Assembly: GCA_905250885.1 (NCBI GenBank)
Contig: CAJNOQ010000842.1
Location: forward strand, 1-40,163
From: Didymodactylos carnosus
Taxonomy: Eukaryota > Rotifera > Eurotatoria > Philodinida > Philodinidae
Direction of reading: 5' to 3'
DNA: 40,163 nucleotides
Shown: positions 1 through 12,700 of the stretch, piece by piece
Position numbering within the stretch: position 1 is the stretch's first letter
How the letters are laid out: each line of letters opens with the position of its first letter
Notes under the pieces: model-generated
What the model was told of the DNA's origin: nothing
Seen by the model: the letters and a program-made list of their open reading frames with translations, nothing else
The model's database searches: none
Translations under genes and position numbers: made by a program

Positions 1-553
1 TTCGATTTTATAGAGAACGCCGAGATATGTCGATTTATGAAACAGTAAAAAGCGGAAATGTCACTTGCATGTGGGGTGCCTAACAAGGTTTCGGAGACAA
101 TCCTTGATAATAACAGCTGGGCAGGATCGAACTACCGGGGTGCTGTCCACGTATTCACACAAATTCAACATCATTATTTGTCGTCTAGATGGGGGCTTAG
201 TTTTATTGCAACTGTTTCGGTTTTAGAATCTTAAACTTATATGAAAACATAGGTTATCGACTATATAAATTTGCTTGGCAATGTTTACTTGCAAGAAAAG
301 TATAATAACGTAGTGAAATGTTATAGAAGGTGACCAAGGCGAAGTTCTGGGTCTTCTATATCTTCATCTGAACGACAAATAACGATGTTGAATTTGTGTG
401 AATATGTGGACGGACAACGCTCCGATGGTTCGATGCTACTATGCTGTCATTATCAAGGATCGAAGCCTTATCAAGCACCCCACATGCAAGTGACATTTCC
501 GCTTTTTACTGTTTCATAAATCGACATATCTCGGCGTTCTCTATAAAATCGAA
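1..553. repeat. Large imperfect inverted repeat (foldback), left arm truncated by window edge
   Basis: Bases 1-79 are an essentially exact reverse complement of 475-553. The match continues inward with scattered substitutions and small indels to about 195 on the left and about 364 on the right, leaving a spacer of roughly 170 bases. The outermost paired base is window position 1, so the true arm may be longer. Both arms contain the same short open stretch (the 26 codons before the stop near 80 on the plus strand, and the equivalent on the minus strand), which suggests that a fragment of a coding repeat was duplicated head to head. No target-site duplication can be judged because one end is missing. 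It could be a foldback or MITE-type element, or a local inverted duplication. Confidence 0.8.
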
Positions 554-3500
554 GACTGAAAGTCACAGATTTTCGCCTCGTGCCATTCAAAAAAGCATCT
601 GCGCCCATTCTATTTTGAGATCGAGAGTAGATCAGAGTGGACGTACGCCCACTTGATGAAAAAAACTCTGATGTCCGCATCGAACGGTAAGATTTTCTAG
701 AAGGTAGTCTCTGGAATACCACGAAAAAAGCACTTCAAATTTTTTTTATTTAAACCATTAGAAGGAGCATATATAAAAACCTAGAAAAATGTGTCTTTCT
801 AAACTCCCAAATGCTTTTTTTAAGAAGTTATAGCACATATCTGCATCATAAGCCAAAATTGCTCACTGTGGGCGTACTTATAGGATAGAAAGTTCAAGAG
901 TGAAATAATTATTAATAAATAGTGAAAATAGAAGATAAAATGACATTAATGAAGGATCGTATGTTCGTATGATTGATAGTGATTTTCTCCATTCGTTATA
1001 GTTTATGTAACATTTGGATACTTATTCTTATCCTTACAAACAGATTTACTATTTATAGCAGTATTATATATTCATGTGGGTTTCTGATAATGTTTTGAGA
1101 AAAAGAAAGCTATTGAAAATTTCTTAACTACTGGATACACCCAGAAAAGCATCAGGATATGTTGTGATCGTATTTAATACTCAACGTTTTATTTCTTCTG
1201 CTGAAGAGCTTTTTGAATTGTTTTTCTTTTTATCGATATTACATATATCAATGTACGTATTATTGTTAAAGACGCAATCACTTAGAAAGAAAAGTTTTCC
1301 CTATACTATGATAAGAACGGCTTTCAAAAGTAGTTAGCAACACATTATGTTAGAGAAGATGGATGTTTTTATGCTTTTTCAGGATAAAGAAAGTCAATAA
1401 CCTATATTAAGTATGATCATCATTATTTGATGATTTTATGTAACAACTTAAAACAGCAATATTCCTGGAACGTTCGGTAGTCCAGGTCATATTAAATTCT
1501 TCTAAAAACTCATTTACCGTAATATTATAGTAAGTGGAAAATGATGACTAGCGGCATCTTTATCATCTGGTCTTAGACACTACTTAGAAATCCATAAAAT
1601 GACTGAATAAATAGCCAGACGTTGTAGACGAACGGTTCGACGTAACATACCATTAACGGAGGCGGTATAAAAACTGATCTTCTCAAATGGATATACCAAT
1701 AACAGTCACTAACAAGCATCGGTGAATGACGAGTTGAACATAACCTGAAAATATCTAAATCGTTGTCTTTCATTAATTATAGTCTACGGATGTACGAACA
1801 GTTCATATCCAGCCGCTGGATGGGTACGAATATAAAGTCTTTGTACGCGTGTACAAAAAGTCGTACTCGTTTACATCTCTTACTCATATTATTTACAACT
1901 AAAAGTTAAATTTGAGGATGCTAAAGACTTCCTTTTCCCTGTACAGTATCTCAGAACGGTAGTTTTTCATTTTCGTTTCTGATTCTAGTCTCGAGATGAG
2001 AGAAAAAGAGTAAAAGTATAACGTTACCTAGACTTTTGATTTTGAAAACTCAATATCTCAAAAGACAAAAGCGAGACAGAAAAACTATCGGTTTAAGATA
2101 TTGTCCCAGGTATCTGTGGTAAAATATCTGGACTAATTCAATGAAATTTTTGATTATCACGACGTATCCAGATTGTCAGCAGCAGTATATCAGACGTTAC
2201 AAATAATATTAGACAGGTCACTTTTTCTAGGGCATGTGCGGTGACACTCATATCTCTGAGAAAAACCAATGGAAATTTTCGGAAGACGCCTCGTTATGAA
2301 CAGAACACTTTGCTCCATCAGACTATGTATCAAAAAAAGGAGTTTGAAGACGCCGGAAAGGAAAAAAACTTTACGAAACTAAAAACAGTTGCGTTTTTTC
2401 AGCTGTTCTCATGATCAAATGCCATTTAGGTGACATAGTACACAAATTGAAGAATTTTAGAAAGAAAACACTTTTTTTTACAATTATTTTTTTCTATGTA
2501 ACTGTTTATGTTGTCTGAGAATTAATCTATTACACTACATTTACACTGTTCTAGAATTGTACTGGCTCTCAGCACTCACGCTTCCACTTCCCATTCAGGA
2601 TTAGCCGAGATTTCTGGAGTTCTGTATCGAATCTGGTTGTTTCCAATCTTTAGTTTAAAAATGTGCAAAGTAGCTGTTATTGAGCCCTCATTCAGCCTTA
2701 TCTTGAAGTATAGGGTAGGGTAGGATAAGGGTGTACCGCACATCTCTATTTTAATCCTATAGTTCTTGACCTTGACACAAAAAAATGACCTTACCGAAAA
2801 TACTCACACCAACTAAATATCTAGTCCTAATAAGACATTCACCTATACACAAAAATCAGTATGTTAATTTGAGTGGAAAAAATTAGTCAATTAAACAATA
2901 ATGAATAAGAAAAATGATAGTCTTCTACGCATTTTTTAGAATTCAAACGTACTACATTGGAAAAGTGATACTCGTGACTGAAACGCTGAATATGGAGACT
3001 ACAGCGCTATTTTAATGTGACTAATACAAGAAGAGGTTCAATCCAATTCTGCTGTCACTAATAACGGAATGGAAAACAACATCAACTGAAAGATTGCTCG
3101 CGCTACTTGCTATCTAAAACAGCAAAGAAGCTGTGTGCAAAAAGTTTTCTATTGAACGCAAGGAGTTAGTTTCTGATAGTTCGAGTTCTCTAGAGATCCC
3201 ATAGCAGCAAATTTTAATGAAACTTACATATTGTGTCTGATTGAAAACTTTCATTACAAGTACAAACTTATAAATCAATCATTTATACATATTTTTGTAG
3301 AATTTTTCACGCGCTATCAACTACAACAAAAAGATTTGTCATCAGAGTTGCATCACAGAAAAAAATTCATTGTTTCGCTGAAGATGTCAATAACAAGCGA
3401 TGAAAAGGCTATATTTGACTCAGACAGTCATTTCTTTTGTTTTCTAACTACTCTCTTACATGTATTCTTGATCAGCTCAGCGAGCTCTACCAGATCATGT

Positions 3501-5162
3501 AGAAAATAAAATACTTTTCGTAAACTTTTTGTTCCCTCGTTTCAACGAAACTAAAAGATTAGCTAAAAAGCTGACAATCTTTTTATACAACAAACCTTTG
3601 TTTAGAGTTTGAAAGTATGCAGATCTGCACAACATTGAATTCTCTATCGATCTGCAGTATAAAAAAAAAGAATTTGAGAAGGGACTGATTTCTTTAGGAT
3701 TTTTCAATCTCGTCTTTTGAAGCGTCCTAATGAGCAAAACGGGATTAACACTCTACCATAATATTGTTTGTATATCAAATATTCAGATGAAAAATGTGTA
3801 TTCGATTCCGGAAACAAGATACAAAAAATTCGTCAATTACATGAAGATGATTTTGCATAGTTCTACGACGACGCATCATTTATTTATAAATAAAGCAGAA
3901 TACAACATTAGTAATATAAAATTGTCATGTCTTTCAAACGTTTAAAAATACATTAATCAGTAATAAATTCGTGGTTTAGAAACAAGCGTTTGTTCTGACT
4001 AGGTATGCACAAGTTATACGAATCAATGATTTTCGACTCTTTGGGATACAGGAGGCATCCTGTATAATTTTCTATATATTTATACGAAAGATAAAATTAA
4101 AGGCTAAAAGTAAGAAGCTTTTCTAACAAATTATTGTAGAGGCACGAACAACTTTATAACTGGTGACCAGTTATCGCATACAGTCATGGCATTTAAGAAT
4201 ACTCATATTTTTGTTATAATTAACTTAAAATATTTTTGTTTCAACAAGTAGATAGAGCAAACATTTGTCTACAAAATGAGACGTTCCGCAAGTCTGAGCG
4301 ATATTTAATAACCGTGTTATAACAATTTTTCTGGATATGCTGATACCAGTTATCTAACTGATGCATGCCTAAGAATATTGACTCTTTCTAAAAGGTTATT
4401 TTCGAACGATTTACATTGAAACTTGAAGTGAGCTTTCAACAACTTGTGATAATTATTTCTTTCCTAATTCAAGATTAATATGAGTGAAAAGTATATATAA
4501 TTTTTGCATTTTAATGAGTAAAACACTATTCTTGAATGATTTATTATTTTCTACTTTTACTTTAATTATTGTGACAAAAAAACTACTGTTCATCGAACTA
4601 CGAGTCTGTCCTATTTTTTGTTTCCTTTTCTTTTTGTTCTTATTGTTTCTGTATATCTATGTTTGAGTTCTAAAAAATATTCTATTATATATATATAATG
4701 TGCTTGAATGGAATAGTAGAATTGTGTCAAGAAACACACTACAAAGAAGAACGAATAAAAGATCACCCGTGTTTCCTTTTCCAGCCATAACTGCTTCCGA
4801 AACAAGAAAAAATCAAAAAAAGTTCCTTCTTGTACAGTTGTTTTTTTTTAAACCGATGATCACATCACACGCACGTTCAAATAATAATCGCTGTCGTTTC
4901 TTCTGTGTGTGTAAATGTGTGTATGTGTGTGTGTGTGTGTGGATATGTCTGTTGTAAAGAATACTAAGGCCCTATTAATACCATCCAAGTCTTTTTTACG
5001 CCATGATTCATTCGAACTAACGATATGGAAAAGATATGGCCTAATTGACATTTAACAGCAAAAGACGTCAATACAGTATAATAAAACATTATTCTCGATT
5101 CTATGTACCGTCCTGACATACTAATTGTTATTTTTCTTCATGTTGTCAAACAAAAATAAAAT
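554..5162. other. Intergenic spacer without recognisable gene
   Basis: This is AT-rich sequence with frequent stops in all frames. The open stretches of 60-92 codons here have low-complexity or random-looking translations, and none resembles a known family. Two minor points are a short TAGGG run at 2711-2731 and a GT dinucleotide tract at 4904-4941. The last part must hold the promoter of the small membrane-protein gene at 5163, but I see no clear core promoter element. Confidence 0.6.
4904..4941. repeat. Imperfect (GT)n microsatellite
   Basis: TG dinucleotides are repeated with interruptions (TAAA, TA) and end in a pure run at about 4924-4941. An apparent Thr-His reading frame on the minus strand across it is an artefact of the repeat. 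Confidence 0.9.
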
Positions 5163-5787
5163 ATGGATTTTGTTGCCATTACTCTGATAACGGTTACAGC
5201 TGTTACAATACTGGGAATATGTATATTCATATTCGTTTGTGCACTTCAACCAAGATTTCTTAGGTAAGTCATTTATAATGTTCATCACAATATTTTGGTA
5301 TGTTTTTGTATTTTCACATTAACGGTTACTCTTAATAGCAGACTCTCTCGTAGCAGTGTTGTATTTCTTTTACGCTAGTTATCTAATTCTAGTTCAATTA
5401 ATGGTTTTTTTGTTTTTTTATATTTAAAGTAAACTTCATTCGCATACTATTGAAGGTGGTATCTTTACATCACCTACAGAGGAAAACATCGAACAAATTC
5501 AAGCAAACAGTAACAATAAACATCGAGCAAGTAGCATTGGTGTCGATTTAACTCCTAGTAATCAAAATGAAAGAACTGAACGTTTAAAAATGTTAGAAGG
5601 CGGCTTTCGCCATCATAACAGTAAACATAATCGTTTAAATATATTTTCGTATATACGTCGAATATTTCAAAAACATCACAAAAGAAAAACGTTTAATCAA
5701 TCGATCGAGTCACTAGATAGTAACGATAATGAATTATCTGATCAAACTGATTCACGATTAAAAAGACATGTTTCTACTACATTTTAA
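5163..5787 (+). CDS. Small single-pass membrane protein, unknown function (2 exons)
   Basis: Exons are 5163-5263 and 5430-5787, 152 residues in total. The intron is 166 bases with a strong GTAAGT donor and a TTTAAAG acceptor, and the junction restores an AGT codon. The first in-frame ATG was taken as the start. Residues 8-28 form a continuous hydrophobic segment rich in Ile, Val, Thr and Cys with only a few residues before it, followed by a short basic stretch (PRFLR). That predicts a single membrane anchor with the C-terminus in the cytoplasm. The remaining 120 or so residues are hydrophilic, with a basic His/Arg/Lys cluster around residues 100-120 and an acidic Ser/Asp stretch near the end, and are probably largely disordered. 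I do not recognise a family. Splicing, a long combined frame and balanced codon use make it a credible gene, but an extra upstream exon cannot be excluded. Confidence 0.7.
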
Positions 5788-8030
5788 TGCAAACAAAACA
5801 AAAAAACCCGATTGTTGAATTAATGTATTTTCCCTGTTAATGTAGTTAGATGTTTATACTCCCTATTATGAAAGTCGTCACTGTTAAATATCTCTCTTGA
5901 GAGTTTTTATTGAGCTTAATTTACAAATTTGGAACATTGAATTATCCGGATCAGTAAAAAAGGTAATGATTGAAATGAAAATTTATCATATGAATGAACT
6001 TTACATCGAATATCATTATAGTTGATAGACACTTCCTCACATGCCTATAGACATTTGAAAGAAGTGCACTGAAAAAGAGACAAGAAGTCAAAAAAAACGT
6101 TAGCAAGAAAGAATGTTTTTCGCCTTAGGATATCTTTCTCATAAACCGCCAAATCGAAAAAAAGGTCGATGAATGAAATTGCTTATAAAATGATATACAG
6201 ATGTTTTTTCTTTCAGATTATAATAATTTTCTTTTTTGTTATGAGAAAACATTTTGTAAATAATATTTGATTGTCAAAATATTTCAGTCTTCTACTACTA
6301 TATAGAAAAACAACTATAATTTATCAAAATGATACAATAAACAGATGCATATAATTTAAAAAATAAATCAGTTTATCTTTTGCTTCAAGTTTTATTCACA
6401 TTAACTTATTTACATAGATATATCACCAAATAAAATAACACCGAAAAGCTTCTGTATTTTTTACTAAGACTCGATAATCGACCAGATAATATTGTAGACA
6501 AATTATAGCCATTGACTAAATAACTGTAATCATTCGACGACAAATTTTATTACATCCATCATCTCCTTAATCATTGTTAATGGTAAAAATGTCTTTATTA
6601 ATTAAATCACACATCGTAAGGTAGGTGATCTGATTACATCATTGAAGTCATATTGCTGAAACCATGTGAAGAAATAATCAATATTAATACAAAAAAATAT
6701 TAGACGGATAACAGAAGCCAAAGACCTATACCTTCAGCTTTTGTATTCAAAAATGCTGGATGATTCATTCATTCCATCATACGCGTTCGTATGATCAAGG
6801 ACTAAGAGTTATCTTTAATGTTCATACGCATAGACTCGAACATAAGAATTCCTTTGCGTTGTAGAACGTATAATATCCTAAAAAATGACATAGAATGTCA
6901 AATATAAATAATAAATATTCATTATGAGAGCCATATCACTTCCGCTAATAGGCACAAAAAATAGCATTAAAAATCTTGAATGTGTTCCAAGAATTCAACG
7001 ATGATTGTTTAGCCTTAGCCTAAAATTTTAATGCATAAAATTAATTTCTATTTCAATCGTAGGTACTAGTAGTGTAACGAAAATATTTATCATTAGAATG
7101 ATTAAAAGATGACATGGTCATTTAAAATATTTAAAAATTACATTAATTAGTAATGAGATTAGTTTACTCTAAGAGTGAATGAAAAGAATTAATAAAATCA
7201 TCAACCAATTAGCTGGTTCAACGGAAGCAATAGTTTCCTGCTCTGATTATATAATAAACGAATAACCTACTGGTATGTTTTTCACATCCAATTTCATTGC
7301 ATGTTTCGTATCTTTGTAGCTGATGTTAAAGCTGACAAAAGATCAATTCACTACCGTAATTTTCGATAATATTTGATTTCATCAGGAAAGTTTTCCCAAG
7401 TAGAACGATCGTACATGAAAAATTAACGTATTTCGGGCACCATGCCATACTGACATTTGACTATGATTTTTTTAATAATTATTTTTTATTTTCAAGTATT
7501 TTCATATTCATTTATTACATTCCTCAAAACAAATTGATTTTTAGAAGATTTTCACATTTCAAATAGATATTACGTCTATTTAAGATTCCGCCATCAGAAT
7601 GTCTTTTTTGATGGACGCTCACTCATCAAATATTATTAAGTCAGAATAATTTTCAACAATGACAATAAAAATATAAACTGTCTTCATCGAATTTTATAAT
7701 GGGACGATTGGCAGAGGACAAAAGAAGACCTATATTGAAAAACGTGGTTGGACGATCTTATCCATTAGTCAAATAATACGCGAGGTGAAATCATCATAAT
7801 CATGAGTGTGCTGGTTAGAAAACCAACAACATAAAGCCGGATTTTTGTTCTTTTACCGTTTTGAGCTGTGTGAGTGTCCGATTTGAATAAACTTAGAGAA
7901 CAACTGTAGTTTTTTGACACTGAAAAACAATTTCAGATAACAAAAAATATCTCTGTTTTTCCAATAGCCATCCATTCCGCACAGATTCTTGATTTACGAT
8001 GGTATTCAAATGTTATCAAAGTATATCTAC
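5788..8030. other. Intergenic spacer without recognisable gene
   Basis: AT-rich sequence with several AATAAA-type hexamers (for example near 6337 and 6362) that could serve the preceding membrane-protein gene. One 25-codon open frame (7699-7776) has protein-like composition, but nothing around it extends it. No RNA gene or repeat was recognised. Confidence 0.55.
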
Positions 8031-8903
8031 TTTATCTTTGTATATTTGTCTTTATATTAAAACTCAAACAAAATGAAAATTTTGGAAACGAAAGAACAAA
8101 AAAAACAAACGATCAGAAACAAGGCGTAAACGACATAAGTGAGAACAAAACGAAAGAATATAATAGTAAAAAAAAAGCAAATTATTTAAATAAATACAAA
8201 AATTCTGATTCATACAAATATCCACAGAAGACGTTAAATTTATTATAAAGAAAAAAAAAGAAAAGAATTTAGCATATCTCAATGTCACTCTGTTATTTAT
8301 TTTTGTCATGCGTATTTGTCACTCAAATTGCAATAGACAACATAATGAAAACGTCAATTTTTTTTATACAAGACTAAATTTCTTCAATTATGAAGCTAAG
8401 CTTCTAAGAAAGATAATAAAGAAGAGAAAATCCTATCTGTCTATAGCGAGGAATGATCCATATGCTTGGCGATGTTTTTTTGCTATAACGTTTGCTACTA
8501 GTAAAAGAAATATGACACACTTTATATTGCTAATAAAAGAACTAATGCGATGAATATTTTTCTCATGTGATAGGAAACGGTGTAAATATAAATTGATCAA
8601 TAATTAAACTATTTCTCAGGCTAAACGCTTTATTTCGTGTCATTCTATTTTCTTCAATGAAAATATCACATCTTTTTCATTCAAGAATACTAAAACTAAC
8701 ATACATCTTTTTTATTTTTATTTTTATTTGTGCGTTTTTTTTCCAACAGAAAAAAACGATGATTAGGAAGGAGGAAAATACAAGGAAAGAAAACTGTTCA
8801 GATAAAAACCAATAACAAAGAAAAACATGTATTTTGCTGTTGCTGTTGTTATGTTTTAGATTAATTATCGTCGTTTACATTCAATGAAAACTGACTGACA
8901 CTA

Positions 8904-8935
8904 ACACACAACACACACACACACACACACACACA
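8904..8935. repeat. (CA)n microsatellite
   Basis: Nearly pure CA dinucleotide run of about 32 bases, ending at ATGCAT. Confidence 0.9.
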
Positions 8936-9323
8936 TGCATATTAAAAAATTCATTGTGTATATTAGATAAAGAGGAATGAATGAGCGTTTGAGTTTTCAC
9001 AACAACAACACCAATAGAAAAACAAATTAGAAAAGACTGTCTGTATTTGGACGTTTTAATCGAACAAAATTTAACCCTTCCCAACGGTGATTTAGTCATT
9101 TTTTTTTCTATTGTTTATTATTTTTAGCAAGCAACACATTATTTGTTTATACACATCGATATATTATATTAGAAGAGAAAGACACAGAGAGAAAATACTT
9201 TAATAAAAAAAAGAAAAAATGAAGAAAAATGCGAAATGAAATAATAAAAAAAAAAAAAAGAAAGAAAATTCTTAACAAATTTTGTTTTCTTTTCTTCAAA
9301 AATATAATTACATTTACACAATA

Positions 9324-9341
9324 ACAACAACAACAACAACA
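9324..9341. repeat. (CAA)n trinucleotide run
   Basis: Six consecutive ACA/CAA units within the A-rich flank of the casein kinase gene. Confidence 0.85.
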
Positions 9342-9601
9342 GTTATAATGAAAACAAGAAATTATTTTTTTCGTATACGTGCCCAGATCTTTTTTTATAC
9401 GCTTGCGCGTGTGCATACATGTATAAAAAAGCCAACAGAAAAAATTTTGGGACAATAATTTTAGTGTTCACTGTGTAGAGAGTACGGATATATATAGACA
9501 TAAAAAAAAAAAATGAATGTGTAACAAATTAAGAGAAAACGTGTAGATAACGATCGGGCCTCTAGAAACGAAAAAATGAAGAAAGAATAGCGCAATACAG
9601 G

Positions 9602-9607
9602 TTTATT
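9602..9607 (-). terminator. Candidate polyadenylation signal AATAAA for CK1 gamma
   Basis: TTTATT on the plus strand reads AATAAA on the minus strand, about 90 bases beyond the stop codon of the terminal coding exon. It is the nearest canonical hexamer. In AT-rich DNA such hexamers are common by chance. Confidence 0.4.
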
Positions 9608-9697
9608 AATTTAAAAAAAATACGTACATATTTTAATTGAGTTATTGTGAACTGTTCATGTAATTAAAAATAAAATCATAGAATAATATTAGTAAAC

Positions 9698-9755
9698 CTA
9701 TGTTCTTGGCTGTTTATTTGCATGTCGTGTACGTCGATTAAAAAAACAACAACAT
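9698..9755 (-). CDS. CSNK1G: Isolated terminal exon of CK1 gamma encoding the CCCFF palmitoylation tail
   Basis: This is the last exon of the kinase, listed separately because it lies 1299 bases from the preceding exon and is only 58 bases long. After an ATTTAG acceptor it completes a Lys codon and encodes [18 protein letters not shown] and a stop. The three cysteines, two phenylalanines and the following basic residues are the conserved lipid-anchor motif of gamma-type CK1. If the preceding donor at 11054/11053 is not used, translation stops at a TAA only one codon later, giving a kinase without this anchor. Confidence 0.88.
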
Positions 9756-12700
9756 CTAAATGAAGTATAAATATATAAAACAATTGTTGATCACATTCTA
9801 TCAACTGCATTTTTCTCCACATTAGACTATTCTCTATGATAATATACTAATCATGCAGATCTCTCAATTAACAAACCAGATACTATTTGCGCAACGTTAA
9901 ATAAATATTCTCAAAATATAAAAACGTTTAAAAGTATCGTACTTGCAGAAACTGATTTTGTAGCAAAAAATAAAAGAAAAAAAAAACGTACTTGAGCCAA
10001 CTACAACATTTTTTAGAAGCTCTAAATAACATAGAAGAAAATGAAACGAAAATCGGACATAATAAAGAAAAAACTACCAGTATATTGTACTCGCTCAAAC
10101 ACCTTTACTCTCTTTTCATACAATGTTCCTACTTAAAATCAAGAATAACCTCTTAAAAGGTTATTAACTTTATCAGTTGGTAGTAACGATGTGAATAAGA
10201 ATGTACCATGTTCACAAATAAACAAGAAAACAGGCTGTAAAATAGCAATATGAGAATTCTCAAATTTTTAATTCTTTTACACAATACATTTTAAATATTT
10301 TTAAAAGAGTAAAAGTAATTCAATTACTCAATGTTTTATAATAAATTTGTATTATTAGATTAGTTGATAAAAACTATGCATTCCGATTAAATATTATAAA
10401 TTTTTACATACAGTATAATTAAAAAAGTTTATTATATCTAATAATAGTCCTCTATGTTAAACAGCTTTCTACAAACTAATGTTAAAATTCCTTTTTCAGA
10501 AAGAAGGATTAGTAAACAAGGTAAATTGAGCGAGTATTATAAATAGTGGTATCATTATTTTATATATCTCTTACATTTCACTTGTATTATCATCAGTTTT
10601 ATACATTTTCAATTCAACACTTTTATGTCTAGAATAAGTTGATAGCGGATAAATTAGACAACAAAAAAAGAGTTTTCATAATCTACAAGTTTTGTTCCTT
10701 CACCAAAGCTACCACCACATCAAAAAAAAAAAATACCAAAGAAAAATTATGTAAAAATCTGAATTACCTACAGAAGAAAGATTACTATTTACCAACTATA
10801 CTACCCAATCAGATTATATAGATGATTAAATGAAAAACAATTATGTGCTTAGAGTATAGGGGAGACAGTTTCAGTCCAGTTTTTTTGAACGTGAACTGGT
10901 CCTTTGCTCTTTTTCGAAAGAACGGGAATTGCTACAAGTTCTTAGAAACTATAGGAATTGAAACTGTCCCATCCCTATTATAGTATTGTGCCTCATTCAA
11001 AGAAAGAAATCAACATTTACGAAATAAATATAAGAATAAATTATAAGAGCTTACTTTGTATCACTAACAACATCAACAAGTGGGGGTGATAATGGCGTAA
11101 TTGGTGCGTGATCATGCGTAATGGGTTCATCACCTTGATCTGTTGAATTTATGACCTACAACAAAAAAGAAGAACAAATGAATTGATAGTATATCAACAG
11201 ATAAACAAGTGAATAGAATCAAATTGTATGTTTAGTAAACAACAAAAACAAAATATACATTTTAACTATAAAATACAAAGCTACTAGACGTTGAACACGA
11301 AGAAAACATAAAAAAGATAACAAATAAAAGGTGTCTACGAACTAAGTCGATTTTTACGTTATTTTACAAAAATTTCATTTATATTTTTTTTAAGAAGCAA
11401 AAATAAATGAACATATAACGATAAACAAATGTATACAACTACTGTACAATTCTACTAATTCTTTTCTCTCTTGAACCACATAGAATGTAAGATAGGATAG
11501 AATATTTTCTAATGAATAAAGTACTAGAATAGACTACTGATTTGACAAGAATGTACTACTATAACTAGAAAAAAGAAACAATAGCTAGCAGTAGAGATCT
11601 ATATTCTAACAGAAGACGTCCAACAGCATTTACGAGAGGTAGTAGTAGCTGAGATCAATACATGGCAACACGGACAACAACGTTTTATTTTTTTACGTTC
11701 TCTCACCTGTAATGAACCGTGCAATAGATGATTGGCTGGCAAAACAAGCCCTGTACCAACAACACTTTTGCCTGTCTGTTGCTATCAGATATAGAGAGAT
11801 GTTTATTTATCATTACAATATCAATAGATGCGCACATTGTAAAACGACAAGTGCACGAGAAGACGAAAAAAAACAAATAAAAAAAGGTAGATAGAACCCT
11901 TACCCTATTTGGCTGTGGTCTTTGTAAAGGACTAGACAAATCTGGAGGATAAGAAAGTTGTGCATTTCCTGTACTCTAAACAGAGGAAGAATAAACAGAA
12001 TTAAAGAAACAAACGTTCAAAACACATAACAGTGTTAAAAAATAATTAGATTGCAGAATATGAACTAAAAATTAGAATAGCTGAAAAGAGTCTACTTATT
12101 ATTGTCATCTTACAAGCGCATTATAGTATTCAACATCTAATGATTGTAATAGTTTTATATCAAATGGTTCTTGATTATTATTCACATATTTTAAATTAAA
12201 AACATTTCCAACAGCAGCAAAATTTACTTGTCTGTGCTGCTGTTGGTGCATGTGATGACAAGATTTATTTGATGTTAATGGCCACTTTGGTGTCGATGTT
12301 GAAATTTCTTGTTTTTTTTCCTTGATAAGATAGTTTTGACGTTCATAACAAATGATATATCGATAATGGGGAAGAACAGACAAAAAACAGGTACTTAATG
12401 AGATAACTCACTCTGCTTTGTAATTTTTGCATTTTTTCTACCCAGTCAAAATTCCAATCACAAGTAAAATTACGAGTGTCCAATAAATCTCTAAATAATT
12501 TTCTTAAATATTCATACTAAAATAGATGATAATATTACAAGTAAGTTAAAATGATTGGAAATGATCACATACATTGGGCGTTTCAAAGAAATCCAAATTT
12601 CGTACATATTTTAAATATTTTCCAAATTCTTCTATAAAGTAAAAATAACATACCGTATATTTTTAAACCCAAAAAAATATTCTCTTTTCATACCTGGTTG

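Larger units (their letters stand above)
8031..9697 (-). other. Strand-asymmetric simple-repeat region, probable 3' flank/3' UTR of casein kinase gene
   Basis: The plus strand is strikingly A/purine-rich here, hence T-rich on the minus strand. It contains (CA)n at 8904-8935, (CAA)n at 9324-9341 and many A runs. The only open frames are low-complexity Phe/Leu/Cys strings caused by these tracts. It lies directly downstream of the terminal coding exon of CK1 gamma, and a minus-strand AATAAA is at 9602-9607. It is therefore probably 3' UTR plus downstream flank. The extent of the UTR is not determinable from sequence alone. Confidence 0.5.

Noticed and set aside
2711-2731. TAGGG run as a real telomere
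   Set aside because: Only about four irregular units in mid-window, flanked by ordinary spacer.
4860-5051. Thr-His repeat peptide on the minus strand
   Set aside because: It arises from the GT microsatellite at 4904-4941.
9147-9455. 102-codon minus-strand open frame rich in Phe, Leu and Cys
   Set aside because: Its translation is a by-product of T-rich and GTT-repeat tracts in the CK1 gamma 3' flank. No start context, domain or splice support.
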